Positions 9,994 to 19,493 of a DNA stretch of 64,000 bases are shown here, piece by piece; position 1 is the stretch's first letter, and each line of letters opens with the position of its first letter. The stretch is from Pelagicoccus sp. SDUM812002 (lineage in GTDB: Bacteria > Verrucomicrobiota > Verrucomicrobiia > Opitutales > Opitutaceae): assembly GCF_031127835.1 (NCBI RefSeq), contig NZ_JARXHX010000013.1, positions 62,001 through 126,000 on the forward strand, read 5' to 3'. Under the pieces are notes generated by a model that saw nothing but the letters and a program-made list of their open reading frames with translations, searched no databases and was not told the DNA's origin. The position numbers and the translations under genes are program-made.

Positions 9994-11685
9994 TCATTCG
10001 CCTTCCTTCACGGAAATCGTTCGCACGACCTCTTCCAAGGTCGTGAGTTTTCGCTCCACCAAATTCCAACCAGACTTGCCCAAGGAAACCATGCCCGCCT
10101 GCAAGCCGAGGTGACGTATAACCGGGGCCGCCTCGCGGCGGACGATCGGGTCGTGCATTTTTTCTGTCACCCTCAGAATTTCGTAGATACCGATACGCCC
10201 CTTGTATCCAATACCCCGACACGTCTCGCAGCCGCAACTTTCCGGCAACTGCGAGATACCGCTTGCAAGGGAAGGATCGAGATCCAGAACACGCAAGGCA
10301 TCCTCCACCTCCTGTGGCTCAGCCGCACGCATCGCCATACAGTTTGGACACGCCCTACGCAGCAGACGCTGGGCAATTACCATCTCGACACTGGAAGCGA
10401 TCAAGAAAGGCTCTACCCCCATATCGATCAAGCGCGTGATCGCGCCCGCCGAATCATTGGTGTGCAAGGTCGAGAAAACCAAGTGACCGGTGAGCGACGC
10501 TTGAACCGCTATATCAGCTGTTTCGCGGTCACGGATTTCACCCACCATGATTACGTTCGGATCCTGACGAAGCACATGACGCAATGCCTCCGCAAAACCG
10601 AAACCGATATCAGGCTTTACTTGGATCTGGTTGACACCCGCGACCTCGTACTCGATCGGGTCCTCCACTGTGATAATGCGGCGGTCATGTGAATTGATCG
10701 AGCGGATGAAAGCATTGAGCGAAGTCGACTTACCTGAACCAGTTGGCCCGGTGACCAGGATGATGCCATGCGGTAAATTCAGCACGCGATTCACTACCTC
10801 AGAATCTCGATCCGACATGCCAAGTTGAGCAAGGCTGAGCGGTTTGTCTTTCTTATTCAAAAGACGCAGGCTGATGCTCTCGCCATACATGACTGGCATC
10901 GTCGAAAGACGGATATCCAAAGTCGTGGAGCCGATCCTGTGGTTGATACGACCATCCTGCGGCAAGCGACGCTCAGAAATATTGAGCTTCGCCATAATTT
11001 TCAGGCGCGAAACGATGGCATCCTGAAAGCGTCTCAAGTTTTCGGGTACAGGCACCGGCACCAACAAACCGTCGATGCGATAGCGGATACGAAGGTGATC
11101 CTCCATTGGCTCGAAGTGAATGTCCGTCGCTCCCCCAGAAATTGCTTGGTTGAAGACTTCATTCACAAATCGAATGATCGCAGCGTCTTCGTCTTCCTCT
11201 TCTTCGACGTGCTCTATCGCAAGTTCTGCTTCCAAATCGAATGAATCGTCGAGACTCTCTGCACCGACCCCTAAGTTCTGCGTAATGAAATTGGAAATAC
11301 GTTCCGGATGGGCAATCATCCAAACCGGCCGTTCGCCACAAGCCGCATAGACCCAATCGTCCATTTCATCGCTAATGGGCCAGCTCGTAGCTAAAGTAAA
11401 TGGCGAATCCTCGTCCTCCTCACCACTGAGACCAATCGGGACACAATGAAACTCGTGCAATATTCGAAGAGGTACCTTTTGCAAGGCTTTAAGGTCGAAG
11501 AGGCTGGGTTCAACTTGGTCGAATCCACAATACTCGGCGAGTTCGGAAACCAAACCATTCAAGCTCCGGCCTGCGTATCGGGCGATAAGCTCCAATCGCT
11601 CGCCCCGCCTCGCTTCTGCGATTTCAGCAAGTTGATCGTCGTTTAATTCAAACTTGCCTTCGAAAGCTGTATCTAGAAGTTGCAT
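9994..11685 (-). CDS. gspE: Type II secretion system ATPase GspE
   Basis: A secretion/type IV pilus assembly ATPase of about 563 residues. It has an N-terminal GspE-N domain, Walker A GPTGSGKST (near residue 312), an Asp box IITVEDPIEYE, Walker B MVGEIRDRET, and a tetracysteine zinc motif (CPNC near 445, CETC near 485). It powers pseudopilus assembly from the cytoplasm. The start is uncertain. ATG 11685 lies 15 bases after GGAGGAG. ATG 11709 has GGAAGAG seven bases upstream but overlaps the previous gene by 17 bases. The frame is open to 11787, but the extra residues look like read-through of the neighbouring coding sequence. Confidence 0.93.
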   Translation of the reverse strand: MQLLDTAFEGKFELNDDQLAEIAEARRGERLELIARYAGRSLNGLVSELAEYCGFDQVEPSLFDLKALQKVPLRILHEFHCVPIGLSGEEDEDSPFTLATSWPISDEMDDWVYAACGERPVWMIAHPERISNFITQNLGVGAESLDDSFDLEAELAIEHVEEEEDEDAAIIRFVNEVFNQAISGGATDIHFEPMEDHLRIRYRIDGLLVPVPVPENLRRFQDAIVSRLKIMAKLNISERRLPQDGRINHRIGSTTLDIRLSTMPVMYGESISLRLLNKKDKPLSLAQLGMSDRDSEVVNRVLNLPHGIILVTGPTGSGKSTSLNAFIRSINSHDRRIITVEDPIEYEVAGVNQIQVKPDIGFGFAEALRHVLRQDPNVIMVGEIRDRETADIAVQASLTGHLVFSTLHTNDSAGAITRLIDMGVEPFLIASSVEMVIAQRLLRRACPNCMAMRAAEPQEVEDALRVLDLDPSLASGISQLPESCGCETCRGIGYKGRIGIYEILRVTEKMHDPIVRREAAPVIRHLGLQAGMVSLGKSGWNLVERKLTTLEEVVRTISVKEGE

Positions 11686-11692
11686 ACGTAAT

Positions 11693-12265
11693 CTAGTTCG
11701 CTCCTCCATTGTTTCGCTCTTCCAATTGCTTCCGACGCTCCGCGCGTCTGCGACGTATTTCCTCCGCAACTCGCTGGATACGGGCACGCGCTTCTTCGTC
11801 TGTCTCTACACTGCTTGAAGTAGTGGGACGGGTAACATTTCCAACGGCAGGAGGCACGACTGGTGGCGTTCTGGGCGGAGCAATCTTTAGAGGCTCGATT
11901 TTCATCTTATTCAATGAGAGCTTCTTCTGCATACCCGCCTGGGCGATCACCACCGTTTCACTCTCTTCATCGAATCGTTGAAAGCTGATGCCGTACTCGC
12001 CAAGCTGGCCTTGGCGTATCCAGAAGCTCTTGTTTTCCTTGGAGTCGAACAGGCTAATCCGGACGTTGCCGTTCATGACCATCAAGCCGTTGAACTGAAA
12101 CCGATCGAGCGACGTTGGCGCCGTGTTCTCGACGACCGTGTCCGCGTTCGCTTGAGGAGCAGGTGTCGCGAAAGGGTTGATATCTGCAGCGCCTTCATCA
12201 GCGACCTGCCCGGAAGCAATAGCTGTTCCGGCCAAAAGAATAACGAATAGATACTTCCCCTTCAT
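11693..12265 (-). CDS. Secreted/periplasmic protein in the type II secretion operon, possible GspC/PilP-like role
   Basis: A 190-residue protein with a signal-like N-terminus (MKGKYLFVILLAGTAIASG), a Pro/Ala-rich linker, one small domain at about residues 55-125 (around FQFNGLMVMNGNVRISLF) and a charged, Arg-rich C-terminus (EEIRRRRAERRKQLEE). The ATG at 12265 is preceded by AGGAGAAGG and fits the gap after gspD. Lying between gspD and gspE, it could take the place of GspC, which usually bridges the secretin and inner platform, but I see no clear homology-region or PDZ domain. Function is inferred from context and domain size only. Confidence 0.7.
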   Translation of the reverse strand: MKGKYLFVILLAGTAIASGQVADEGAADINPFATPAPQANADTVVENTAPTSLDRFQFNGLMVMNGNVRISLFDSKENKSFWIRQGQLGEYGISFQRFDEESETVVIAQAGMQKKLSLNKMKIEPLKIAPPRTPPVVPPAVGNVTRPTTSSSVETDEEARARIQRVAEEIRRRRAERRKQLEERNNGGAN

Positions 12266-12278
12266 TCCAAGCCTTCTC

Positions 12279-14528
12279 CTAGTCTCCCTTACCCTTAGCT
12301 GAGCGAGCTTCGCTCGGAGCTTCCCTTGGCTGCGTGACGTCGACATTTCCCGTTCTCAAAAAGTCTTCGATCGCGCGAGCGCCCTCCATCTCACGCAACT
12401 TTTTCATAGCATCGGTGTTCACATCATCCGTCGTACGAATGATTTGGGGACGCAGGAACACCATCAACTCGCTCTTGGTGCTTTCCTTGCGCTTCGTCCG
12501 GAATAATTTTCCTAGCAATGGGATATCCCCTAACAAGTGAGCTCGAGAACGGCCAGTATCGAGCTTGTTCTTTTGCAAACCACCTAAGACAACCATTTCT
12601 CCATTGGAAACACTCACGTAGGAAGTTGCTTGCCGTTTGCTAATGATCGGTTGCACATTCCCGCCAATCGTTACATCGCCGGAAATATCGTCGATCGTTT
12701 GATCGATCTCGAGCTGAATAACATCGTTCGGCCCGATCAATGGCGTCACCACCATTTCGATCCCGATATTTTGGTATTGTACCGATTGCCTAAAAGTATC
12801 GGAGATGGATGAGTTCTGAGAACTAGTAATGATCGGATAGGAAACCGCTTCGATGATCTTTGCCTCCTTGTTATGGGTCGTGACTAAGGTCGGAACCGAA
12901 AGCAGCTGCACATCGGAATCCGTGCGAGCTTGGTTTATGATAGCGGTTAACGATAAATTCGAAATAACACCATCATCGTAGTTGAATGTACCTCCCACCC
13001 CTAGTCCTAGAATATTCAACCCAGGAACTTCGTTTTCACCCAGGCCTGGAATTTCCACATTGCCCGATCCATCTACCTGCTCGTCGTAGAAAATCTTAAA
13101 CGCGTCCATCCCACGATTGAGCCCTCTCGATTCGTTCAGGTTAACCTCAGCGATGATGACCTCTATACGTACTTGTGGAAGCAATACGTCAATCTGCCCG
13201 ACAAGCGCACCCATCAGTTCTAGATCGCTCCGCGTCCCCGAGATGACGAGCGCATTGCTGCGTTCATCCGCAAGGATCGTCATAAAGGTGCTGAACTGAC
13301 TATCGCGCTCTTCACCCGTACTCGGATTCGAAGCGTTCTGATTGTTGTTCCGAACCACATTATTGATCGGAGAAGCGTCATTGGTGTTCGAGAAGGTCGG
13401 GTTGCCGGCACCTGTCCTACGATTATTTCTCGTATCCGTGTTTGCACTACTATTGGTCCGATCATTGGTGTCCCCACTGGTCTTGCCAGAAACGAACTGG
13501 CTGAGGAGAGATGCCACTTCGGTGGCATCCGCATGCTTTAGAGGGATAACCTCCATACGCGTCGAAGGGTCCGCCTTGATATCGAGCTTTTGGATGATGT
13601 CTTCGAAAAACTTCAAGTTGCTAGGCGCCGTCATGATAATGATCTGATTGGTACGGTCGTCGGCAGAAATGGCCGTATTGGATCCGAAAAGGATCTGACT
13701 TATCGAAGCGCCTTCTCCCGAAACGACCGTAGGTGATGCTTCTTCCTCGGCGTTGTTTCGCGTTCCCGCATTATTTGGCCTTCCGGAGTTCCCCCCCGTC
13801 TCGTTGCCAAAGCGGCTTCGAGCGTCCTCGATCATCTGTTGGACTTGCTGAGCAACCTCACTGGCTTGAGCGAACTGCAACGTGTAGAACGCTGGCTCGA
13901 TATTGAGGCGGGAAGGCTTGTCCACTTCGCTTACCACATACTCGAGGCGCTGCAGGTTGCTTATGGTATCGGTCACGATAACCGCGTTCGAGTTTTGGAA
14001 CGGAATGATCGAACTGAAGCCAGGACTGAGAAATTGCTGGATCTGCTGCTGGAAAGTTTGCGAATCCAGATGTTGAAGACGGAAGAGCTTGCTCACGACC
14101 TTGCCGCTAGCTGGACGCTCGGCGAGACTTTCAACTACCAATTCGGGGGCTTGGGTACGAATTTCGCTTAGTGGAACTACCTTCAAGAAACGCTCTCCCA
14201 AGGGAGAAATTCCGATGCCGTTCAAGCTGAGCAAACTCTCTAATGCCAGCGTCAGCTCACCGACCGTGATTTCGCCGCCGCTATCGAAAGTTATCTTCGG
14301 TGTGGGCAATGCCTGCGGGCGCAAAACCGCGCGCCCAGTCATCTCGGATAAAATCTCCAAGGTGCCCTCCAGCTCTTGGTCCACTACCTTGTAGTTCGCG
14401 ACCTTCTCGTCAGGATTCGGTATCACACGAGCTAGACTCTCGTCTTGCGCGTTAAGGTTGGAGGCTGAGCCAAAGGCGCAGGCGATCGCCAGGATCGCAG
14501 TGATTAACTTTTTCACCCAAATTCTCAT
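12279..14528 (-). CDS. gspD: Type II secretion system secretin GspD
   Basis: A 749-residue outer-membrane secretin with a signal peptide ending near SASNLNAQD. N-terminal ring-building domains (N0-N3, about residues 30-450) are interrupted by a Ser/Asn/Thr-rich insertion near residues 345-410, inside the region where N3 domains carry flexible loops. The C-terminal secretin domain includes the family signature around VPLLGKLF in the form GDIPLLGKLF. It forms the outer-membrane channel. The gene overlaps the upstream gspM-like gene by ATGA. No pilotin gene is seen nearby. Confidence 0.94.
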   Translation of the reverse strand: MRIWVKKLITAILAIACAFGSASNLNAQDESLARVIPNPDEKVANYKVVDQELEGTLEILSEMTGRAVLRPQALPTPKITFDSGGEITVGELTLALESLLSLNGIGISPLGERFLKVVPLSEIRTQAPELVVESLAERPASGKVVSKLFRLQHLDSQTFQQQIQQFLSPGFSSIIPFQNSNAVIVTDTISNLQRLEYVVSEVDKPSRLNIEPAFYTLQFAQASEVAQQVQQMIEDARSRFGNETGGNSGRPNNAGTRNNAEEEASPTVVSGEGASISQILFGSNTAISADDRTNQIIIMTAPSNLKFFEDIIQKLDIKADPSTRMEVIPLKHADATEVASLLSQFVSGKTSGDTNDRTNSSANTDTRNNRRTGAGNPTFSNTNDASPINNVVRNNNQNASNPSTGEERDSQFSTFMTILADERSNALVISGTRSDLELMGALVGQIDVLLPQVRIEVIIAEVNLNESRGLNRGMDAFKIFYDEQVDGSGNVEIPGLGENEVPGLNILGLGVGGTFNYDDGVISNLSLTAIINQARTDSDVQLLSVPTLVTTHNKEAKIIEAVSYPIITSSQNSSISDTFRQSVQYQNIGIEMVVTPLIGPNDVIQLEIDQTIDDISGDVTIGGNVQPIISKRQATSYVSVSNGEMVVLGGLQKNKLDTGRSRAHLLGDIPLLGKLFRTKRKESTKSELMVFLRPQIIRTTDDVNTDAMKKLREMEGARAIEDFLRTGNVDVTQPREAPSEARSAKGKGD

Positions 14529-15106
14529 TTCGTGTATTCGATAGACTTAAAAACGTAGCGGACGTTGAGGAAGTCGTCGTCCCGCTCCTGCGCTTGAATC
14601 ACCACTCTATCCAAACTGAGGTATGGCAGCTCCGCTTTGATCGTTTTCGTAAAGTTCTTTATTCGCGAGTATGTCGCCTTTTGGACGACGAGCTGAAAGG
14701 TGTGGAAATTCATTTCTGCACCAACTTCCGTGCGCGGTTCGCTGAAGTCGAAGGTGGAAAAACCGAAACGACGCACGAGCGCATCTATCTGACCGCTCAC
14801 CTCGTCTCGACTCGGCAAGGAAGTGAGATCGATCGCTGACTTTTGCGATTCATAAGTAGCCCGGTGGCGGGGCTCCTCGTTCAGCCAATTTTCCTGGCCA
14901 GCTTCAACAATGCCTGCATCCCAATGCTGATCTTGAAGGAGAGACTGGCGCTCCAATTGCCAGGAACCCCAGACCAAAACCAATGCGAGCGTAAATAGCA
15001 GTGCCAGCACCTTCTCACGCATCGTCATCTTGAAAAAACCGCGCCGAGCTTTGACGAGGCCAAACGAGACGCGTGACGCCAAACTTGATTCCTGAGTGCC
15101 CATCAC
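14525..15106 (-). CDS. Type II secretion system GspM/PilO-like inner membrane protein
   Basis: A 193-residue bitopic protein. The cytoplasmic N-terminus (about 32 residues, basic) is followed by one membrane helix (33-48, VLALLFTLALVLVWGSW) and a periplasmic domain that folds as alternating helix and strands, the layout of GspM and PilO. It overlaps gspD downstream and the GspL-like gene upstream by 4 bases each. It is expected to pair with the GspL-like protein to hold the inner platform. Sequence identity to known GspM is not obvious by eye; assignment rests on position and topology. Confidence 0.75.
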   Translation of the reverse strand: MMGTQESSLASRVSFGLVKARRGFFKMTMREKVLALLFTLALVLVWGSWQLERQSLLQDQHWDAGIVEAGQENWLNEEPRHRATYESQKSAIDLTSLPSRDEVSGQIDALVRRFGFSTFDFSEPRTEVGAEMNFHTFQLVVQKATYSRIKNFTKTIKAELPYLSLDRVVIQAQERDDDFLNVRYVFKSIEYTK

Positions 15107-16290
15107 TGCCCCCCTCCCGCGAGTTGATAGAAAGCGCCAAACTTGAAGCGGATCGTCGTGGTGAAGGTCGAGCCCGAGGGTTTGTTAACCTGCTTCGATA
15201 ACTCGACCGAGGCAATCTTGTCGAAACGCTCGAGACGTTTCTTGAATTCGGTGACCTGAGTCTGGTTGGCAGCCTTAGCATCGATGACCAGCACATCCGG
15301 CCCCTCAGTCTCGAACTTTCTGTATACGATATTTGGATACTGCTGCAGCGGTATCAAGGCGTCGATCATTTCGAAAGGCTGCAGGTCAGATTCCAGGAAG
15401 CCTCGTAAGGTGTTGCTGGTCGCCTGCAGGCTTTGAATTTCCTGCACCAGCGGGGTCATTTCCGCGATTTTCGAATTCCGATAGGAAAGGTAGGCAGCAC
15501 TCGCTCCCCAAAACAACTCACCGAGTAAAATGATTCCAACCAATGCGGCGATTCCTCCCAGCCCTTTCCATAGAAGGGCGTTCTGGCGTTCCTCCTTCTG
15601 AGCTTGATCGACTTGCTCTTGGTCTCGCAAATCGGCCTTCCAAAGCTGTGCTCTGCTGAAATCGACCTTGGCGACCGGAAAATCGCTGGAGTCGACCGCG
15701 CCAAACCAAGCGGTTTGCCCTACCCACTTAGCTTCCGTATTCGCGTGCCAAATACGAACTCTTGACATCTTCAGGCGACTCTTAGCAACCGACTCGAAGC
15801 GAACAATCTGGCTCATCAAGGAGGGCGGTTCCTCTCCCTCGTCGCCTTCGAACTCTAGAGCCTCAGAATAAAACGCGGCTGGCAACTCGGACTTCTCATC
15901 GAAGGAGAACGCAGCAAGCGACTTTTCCGTCACGAGAATCAAACCCGACTCTCCGCTTTTCGAGCTCGTGTGCAAACCGAGTAGAAAGTCTGGCAATATA
16001 GCATCCCTGCGCCGCCAAGACGTCTGATCGACCTTTTCGAAGCGGCGCTTGTAGGCGGCGAAAACAAACGCGAAGCGCCCTGCTCTGTCTAATCGATAGC
16101 CGTAGTGCAGGTGGTCGAGTGGAAAAGGCGACAGGTTCTCCAGCTCCAAAAGCGCAAAGCCTTCCTCTTCCCCTTTTTCTAAATCAGAGGGGATTTCGAT
16201 GCGGCGACAGAAAAACCAGTGGGCGGGCGCCAAGAAGGCATCCAGCTCGTAGGCTTGGGCTTTAGGTTTTAGTTTCGGGGGAAAAGGCAC
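15103..16290 (-). CDS. Type II secretion system GspL/PilN-like protein
   Basis: A 395-residue protein with a cytoplasmic N-terminal domain (about 1-235), one membrane helix (about 240-262, GIAALVGIILLGELFWG) and a periplasmic ferredoxin-like domain ending near residue 385. This is the actin-like/PilN-like layout of GspL. The phosphate-binding motifs of true actin-fold ATPases are not apparent in the N-terminal domain. It overlaps the GspM-like gene. It probably links GspE and GspF to the periplasmic part. Confidence 0.75.
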   Translation of the reverse strand: MPFPPKLKPKAQAYELDAFLAPAHWFFCRRIEIPSDLEKGEEEGFALLELENLSPFPLDHLHYGYRLDRAGRFAFVFAAYKRRFEKVDQTSWRRRDAILPDFLLGLHTSSKSGESGLILVTEKSLAAFSFDEKSELPAAFYSEALEFEGDEGEEPPSLMSQIVRFESVAKSRLKMSRVRIWHANTEAKWVGQTAWFGAVDSSDFPVAKVDFSRAQLWKADLRDQEQVDQAQKEERQNALLWKGLGGIAALVGIILLGELFWGASAAYLSYRNSKIAEMTPLVQEIQSLQATSNTLRGFLESDLQPFEMIDALIPLQQYPNIVYRKFETEGPDVLVIDAKAANQTQVTEFKKRLERFDKIASVELSKQVNKPSGSTFTTTIRFKFGAFYQLAGGGQ

Positions 16291-16316
16291 GACAAGCGAA
16301 AATCTCTAGGCAAATG

Positions 16317-17348
16317 TTATATGGGTCGAGCATTAATAGAGCCCGGCTGTTCCCTCAAATCGAGGAAAAGGAAAGGATAGCGAAGGTTCCCTTCACTTTG
16401 TTGTAAAGCTGGCGCCTCAGCGTCGAGGTTCATAGTTCCAATCAAGCTGTAGCTATAACCTCCTTCGCTGACCGTGACCTTGATTGTTAGCACCGAAATC
16501 TGGTGCCCCAACGGGGCCCCTTCCGGTATGTCCACCAGTACCGCAGCCACATCGTCAGCCGTCGCAAAATAGTTGTCGTCGGCAGTATCCAACTGGCCGT
16601 CGAAACCCTTAAGGAATTCGTCGATAGCTTGCTTATCGAACTCGTCAAGGTCCGCGATAGCCCGCAGAGCCAGCGACGAAGCGGCGTTCACGTTGAGCGA
16701 CGTTACCTCGTAAACGCTCACCGCTTGCTCCAGTTGCCTGAAGACAGGCAACGGGGATCCGTTATCATCGAAGAACAGCTCCTGAAATCCAAAAAGGTAG
16801 CGCAACTCGTCAAGAGACATAAGCGGCTGATTCGCCGGTCGCACATCCAGTTCGAGGGAGCTGTACTCACGTGACTCCGCTCCTTCGATCCGCGTCTCAT
16901 CGTCGCCATCGATCCAATCGAGCAAGACGTCGCTCAAGCGGGAGCTAATATCTAGGTCGAAGCCGAGTTCGTCGAAAAGTAAAATCAGCGAGTCTCGATC
17001 CAGTGTATTGATATTTACTTTACCGCTTTCATCTACGAATTCGAAGCGCACCTCCAATCCCTCGCGCAGCACGATATTCGCGTAGTCCAACGGGTTGCCC
17101 CACCCTTGGCTGGGTGCATAGAGAGCGGTATCGATCGCTTTCACGTCAGCGAGTACCGCTACCGCTATCTCCATCATAGACCACGCCTCCTTGCGAAGCT
17201 CCGCTCGCTTTACGTAGTAGCCCTCACCTTTGATTTCCACCTGAGCCTTTTCGATGAACATCGTGAGGGCAAACGATACCACCACGATCAGCACCAGAAC
17301 CAAGAGCAATATCGACCCGCGCGTATCCCTGTTCCCTGCTAAACTCAT
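16317..17348 (-). CDS. gspK: Type II secretion system minor pseudopilin GspK
   Basis: A 343-residue GspK-like minor pseudopilin. A short N-terminal leader ends at G11 and is followed by a hydrophobic helix (SILLLVLVLIVVVSFALTMF) in place of the GFTLxE form of the other pseudopilins, as is usual in GspK. The large alpha domain is recognised by FVDESGKVNINTLD and the Asp-rich LDWIDGDDETR region, which in the family binds calcium. GspK caps the pseudopilus tip with GspI and GspJ. It overlaps gspJ by 4 bases. Confidence 0.9.
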   Translation of the reverse strand: MSLAGNRDTRGSILLLVLVLIVVVSFALTMFIEKAQVEIKGEGYYVKRAELRKEAWSMMEIAVAVLADVKAIDTALYAPSQGWGNPLDYANIVLREGLEVRFEFVDESGKVNINTLDRDSLILLFDELGFDLDISSRLSDVLLDWIDGDDETRIEGAESREYSSLELDVRPANQPLMSLDELRYLFGFQELFFDDNGSPLPVFRQLEQAVSVYEVTSLNVNAASSLALRAIADLDEFDKQAIDEFLKGFDGQLDTADDNYFATADDVAAVLVDIPEGAPLGHQISVLTIKVTVSEGGYSYSLIGTMNLDAEAPALQQSEGNLRYPFLFLDLREQPGSINARPI

Positions 17349-18010
17349 AGGATCGGCGTCCCTTCCATGACTTTGGGCAAAATAAGCTGCCGCTTAATTT
17401 CCTCACCCTTGAAGATGAATTTCAGTACGATCCGCTCCGGCATCAAGTAAGAGTCGTCCGCCTCCTGCTGTGGCGTCTCCTCGATCTGCCACTTAGGGTT
17501 TTCCTCCTCGTAGTTGATATAGTGATACTCGACTCCCTTGACGAACGGAGAAATCAGAGTGCGGCGCGGCGGTTCCTCGTCAAAGTCCTCCTCCAAACGC
17601 GAACGCCAGCGCAAAAACAAGCCATCACCTTCGTCGAACTCTAGCGAGCAAACGATATGCGGCAACGGGCTCTCCGGCCAAATCAAGGCCCCGGGACTCT
17701 CCTTCAACTCGAAACTCAGGAAAGACTCACGCGTCGAATCGTCACCTTCCCAATTGAACCAATAGAGCGACTCATTTGCATCGGCCGCTTCGTCGTAGCG
17801 CTGGCTCGCCTTTTGAAAACTGGTCTCGATGAAGCGGGACACACCACGGGCGTGCTTTTCGAATAGACGCTCGTTTGAACCAACGCCCCAAAGCTCTGCC
17901 ATGCTGAAGAGAAAGGCAGTCATCGACACGACAATCATCGCTCCCAGTGCCACCGCAAGCAGCACCTCGAGCAAGGTGAAGCCAGACTTGTTTTTCCGAT
18001 GCCTCATCAT
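17345..18010 (-). CDS. gspJ: Type II secretion system minor pseudopilin GspJ
   Basis: A minor pseudopilin of about 221 residues. After the basic leader MMRHRKNKSG comes the prepilin peptidase site G/FTLLEVLLAV and a membrane helix. The globular part ends with IKRQLILPKVMEG. The frame is open to 18091, but the ATG at 18010 forms an ATGA overlap with the gspI stop and gives a normal-length leader, so it is preferred. GspJ joins GspI and GspK in the pseudopilus tip. Processing needs a prepilin peptidase, which is not in this window. Confidence 0.85.
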   Translation of the reverse strand: MMRHRKNKSGFTLLEVLLAVALGAMIVVSMTAFLFSMAELWGVGSNERLFEKHARGVSRFIETSFQKASQRYDEAADANESLYWFNWEGDDSTRESFLSFELKESPGALIWPESPLPHIVCSLEFDEGDGLFLRWRSRLEEDFDEEPPRRTLISPFVKGVEYHYINYEEENPKWQIEETPQQEADDSYLMPERIVLKFIFKGEEIKRQLILPKVMEGTPIL

Positions 18011-18501
18011 TGCCGGATATTCAGCTGCCGATCCAGCAACCGCTCCCTCGTTTGGGCTCTCAACTCGTCTCGTTCCGTTGGCTCGGACCAACTCGGCCGC
18101 GTCAGGTAAAATCTTTCCGTCGCCTCTCTCGCTCCGTTTTCTGCGTCATCCGGATCCAACTCAACCGAGAGCGTCACCAGAAACAAATCCGCCACCGCAG
18201 TCGGCTCGTACTCCAACGACCAGCGGGCTAGGCCATGTTCGCCGGTGACGACATCGCCTCCCTCTTCCAATTCCTCGATGTCCGCAATCATGAGGGCCTG
18301 CCGCCGAATCGCCGCCATATCTTGCTCCAAACCTTGGTTCAAGCGAGTGCCCTCGATTGCCATCAGCGTGTTGAGATAGGTCATGGAGAAAAAAGTCACC
18401 GCCATGAAAAACAGAGCCAACGACACCAATACTTCCAACAAAGTGAAGCCGGCCGCTCGGCTTCTGCGGAGTCTCTCTCTAGATTTCCACAGCATCTTCA
18501 T
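18007..18501 (-). CDS. gspI: Type II secretion system minor pseudopilin GspI
   Basis: A 164-residue minor pseudopilin. The leader of 18 residues is Arg/Lys-rich and ends at the cleavage site G/FTLLEVLVSLALFFMAV. The short globular domain includes EYEPTAVADLFLVTLSVEL. Its start overlaps the 3' end of gspH by 23 bases, so coupling is likely. The I-H assignment is based on gene order and size and could be reversed for these divergent minor pseudopilins. Confidence 0.8.
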   Translation of the reverse strand: MKMLWKSRERLRRSRAAGFTLLEVLVSLALFFMAVTFFSMTYLNTLMAIEGTRLNQGLEQDMAAIRRQALMIADIEELEEGGDVVTGEHGLARWSLEYEPTAVADLFLVTLSVELDPDDAENGAREATERFYLTRPSWSEPTERDELRAQTRERLLDRQLNIRQ

Positions 18502-19009
18502 TCGGGTTTACGAGCTGCACCCCTGTCCATGGGTCCATCTGGAACCGCGTCTCGAAGTCTGCGATCTTCATGGAAACCTCGAACGGCGAACAGGTCCCGT
18601 CCGCAAAGAAACCGACCTTCACGATCTCACGCTTCTCTACGAGTCGCCCGCCGATCAGCACGTAACTGTTCTCCGGAGCTACCTCCACGAAGCTGACATC
18701 GATATCCAATTCCACGGGAGATTCGATTTCGACAGGGAAAGCTTCAGCCGCCCCGCCAGAAATGACCAGAAAACGCCTACCCTTCGGATCCCATTCTAGA
18801 AAATGCGCTTGTTGTTTGAATACAGCTCCAGTTCGGGCCGATTCCACCGCTCGCCAATACTCCCGTTCGAGCGTTTCCATCTCCCCGTCTTTCATGAGCG
18901 TGTTGATGTTCAACACAAAGACCGTCGAAAACAGCCCTATCAACGCCAGAACCAAGAGCAGCTCGAACAATGTAAAGCCACTTCGGCTGACTTTGGAAAT
19001 TCGCGTCAT
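18479..19009 (-). CDS. gspH: Type II secretion system minor pseudopilin GspH
   Basis: A 176-residue pseudopilin with a 10-residue leader (MTRISKVSRSG), cleavage site before FTLFELLLVLALIGLF and a globular domain with the EWDPKGRRFLV strand typical of GspH/FimT. The normally conserved Glu at mature position 5 is present in FTLFE. It follows gspG after 37 bases and overlaps gspI. It is a component of the pseudopilus shaft or tip. Confidence 0.82.
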   Translation of the reverse strand: MTRISKVSRSGFTLFELLLVLALIGLFSTVFVLNINTLMKDGEMETLEREYWRAVESARTGAVFKQQAHFLEWDPKGRRFLVISGGAAEAFPVEIESPVELDIDVSFVEVAPENSYVLIGGRLVEKREIVKVGFFADGTCSPFEVSMKIADFETRFQMDPWTGVQLVNPNEDAVEI

Positions 19010-19046
19010 GCAAGCCCTGGCAGTAAGCTCTCCTTCACGGAGGTAC

Positions 19047-19493
19047 CTACTGCTTCCAATTTCCGATATCGTCTCCCGACTCTACACCGTCAGCACCGAG
19101 TGAATACAAATCGTAGCTCCCCGGATTCTTGGATCCAGGGAAGCGGTATTTGAAATCCCTTTGCCACGCATCGAGCAAGGAATCTTGGCTTTCGACATAA
19201 GGCCCGCGCCAGCGACCGCGATCGCTAGACGGCTTGGTCAAGAGAGCCTGCAATCCTTGCTCAGTCGTAGGGTAGCTCCCTGTGTCGGTCATGTATTTGA
19301 AAAGAGGAACGCTCATGGAGTCTTTGATCTTCATGCGAGTCAGCTTTTCCTTCTGGTCTCCGAAAATGCTGCCAGCATTGACCACGACCACCGAAACCAG
19401 CAATCCAATCAAACCCAAGACTAGCAAGATTTCCATCAACGTGAAACCGGATTTCCTACCGCGAAAGCTATTTCTCCTCTTCATACAACTCAT
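19047..19493 (-). CDS. gspG: Type II secretion system major pseudopilin GspG
   Basis: A 148-residue major pseudopilin, first gene of the gsp operon. It has the cleavage site G/FTLMEILLVLGLIGLL and the strongly conserved GspG core: DTGSYPTTEQGLQALL, WRGPYV, DAWQRDFKYRFPG, and DLYSLGADGVESGDDIGNW, which forms the calcium-binding loop. Two in-frame ATGs (19493 and 19484) are possible; neither has a strong Shine-Dalgarno sequence. It is divergent from yceH, with 186 bases between that should hold both promoters. Confidence 0.95.
   Translation of the reverse strand: MSCMKRRNSFRGRKSGFTLMEILLVLGLIGLLVSVVVVNAGSIFGDQKEKLTRMKIKDSMSVPLFKYMTDTGSYPTTEQGLQALLTKPSSDRGRWRGPYVESQDSLLDAWQRDFKYRFPGSKNPGSYDLYSLGADGVESGDDIGNWKQ

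Noticed and set aside
10111-10692. A plus-strand frame opposite gspE
   Set aside because: It lies within gspE, which carries the full ATPase motifs, and gives no domain of its own.
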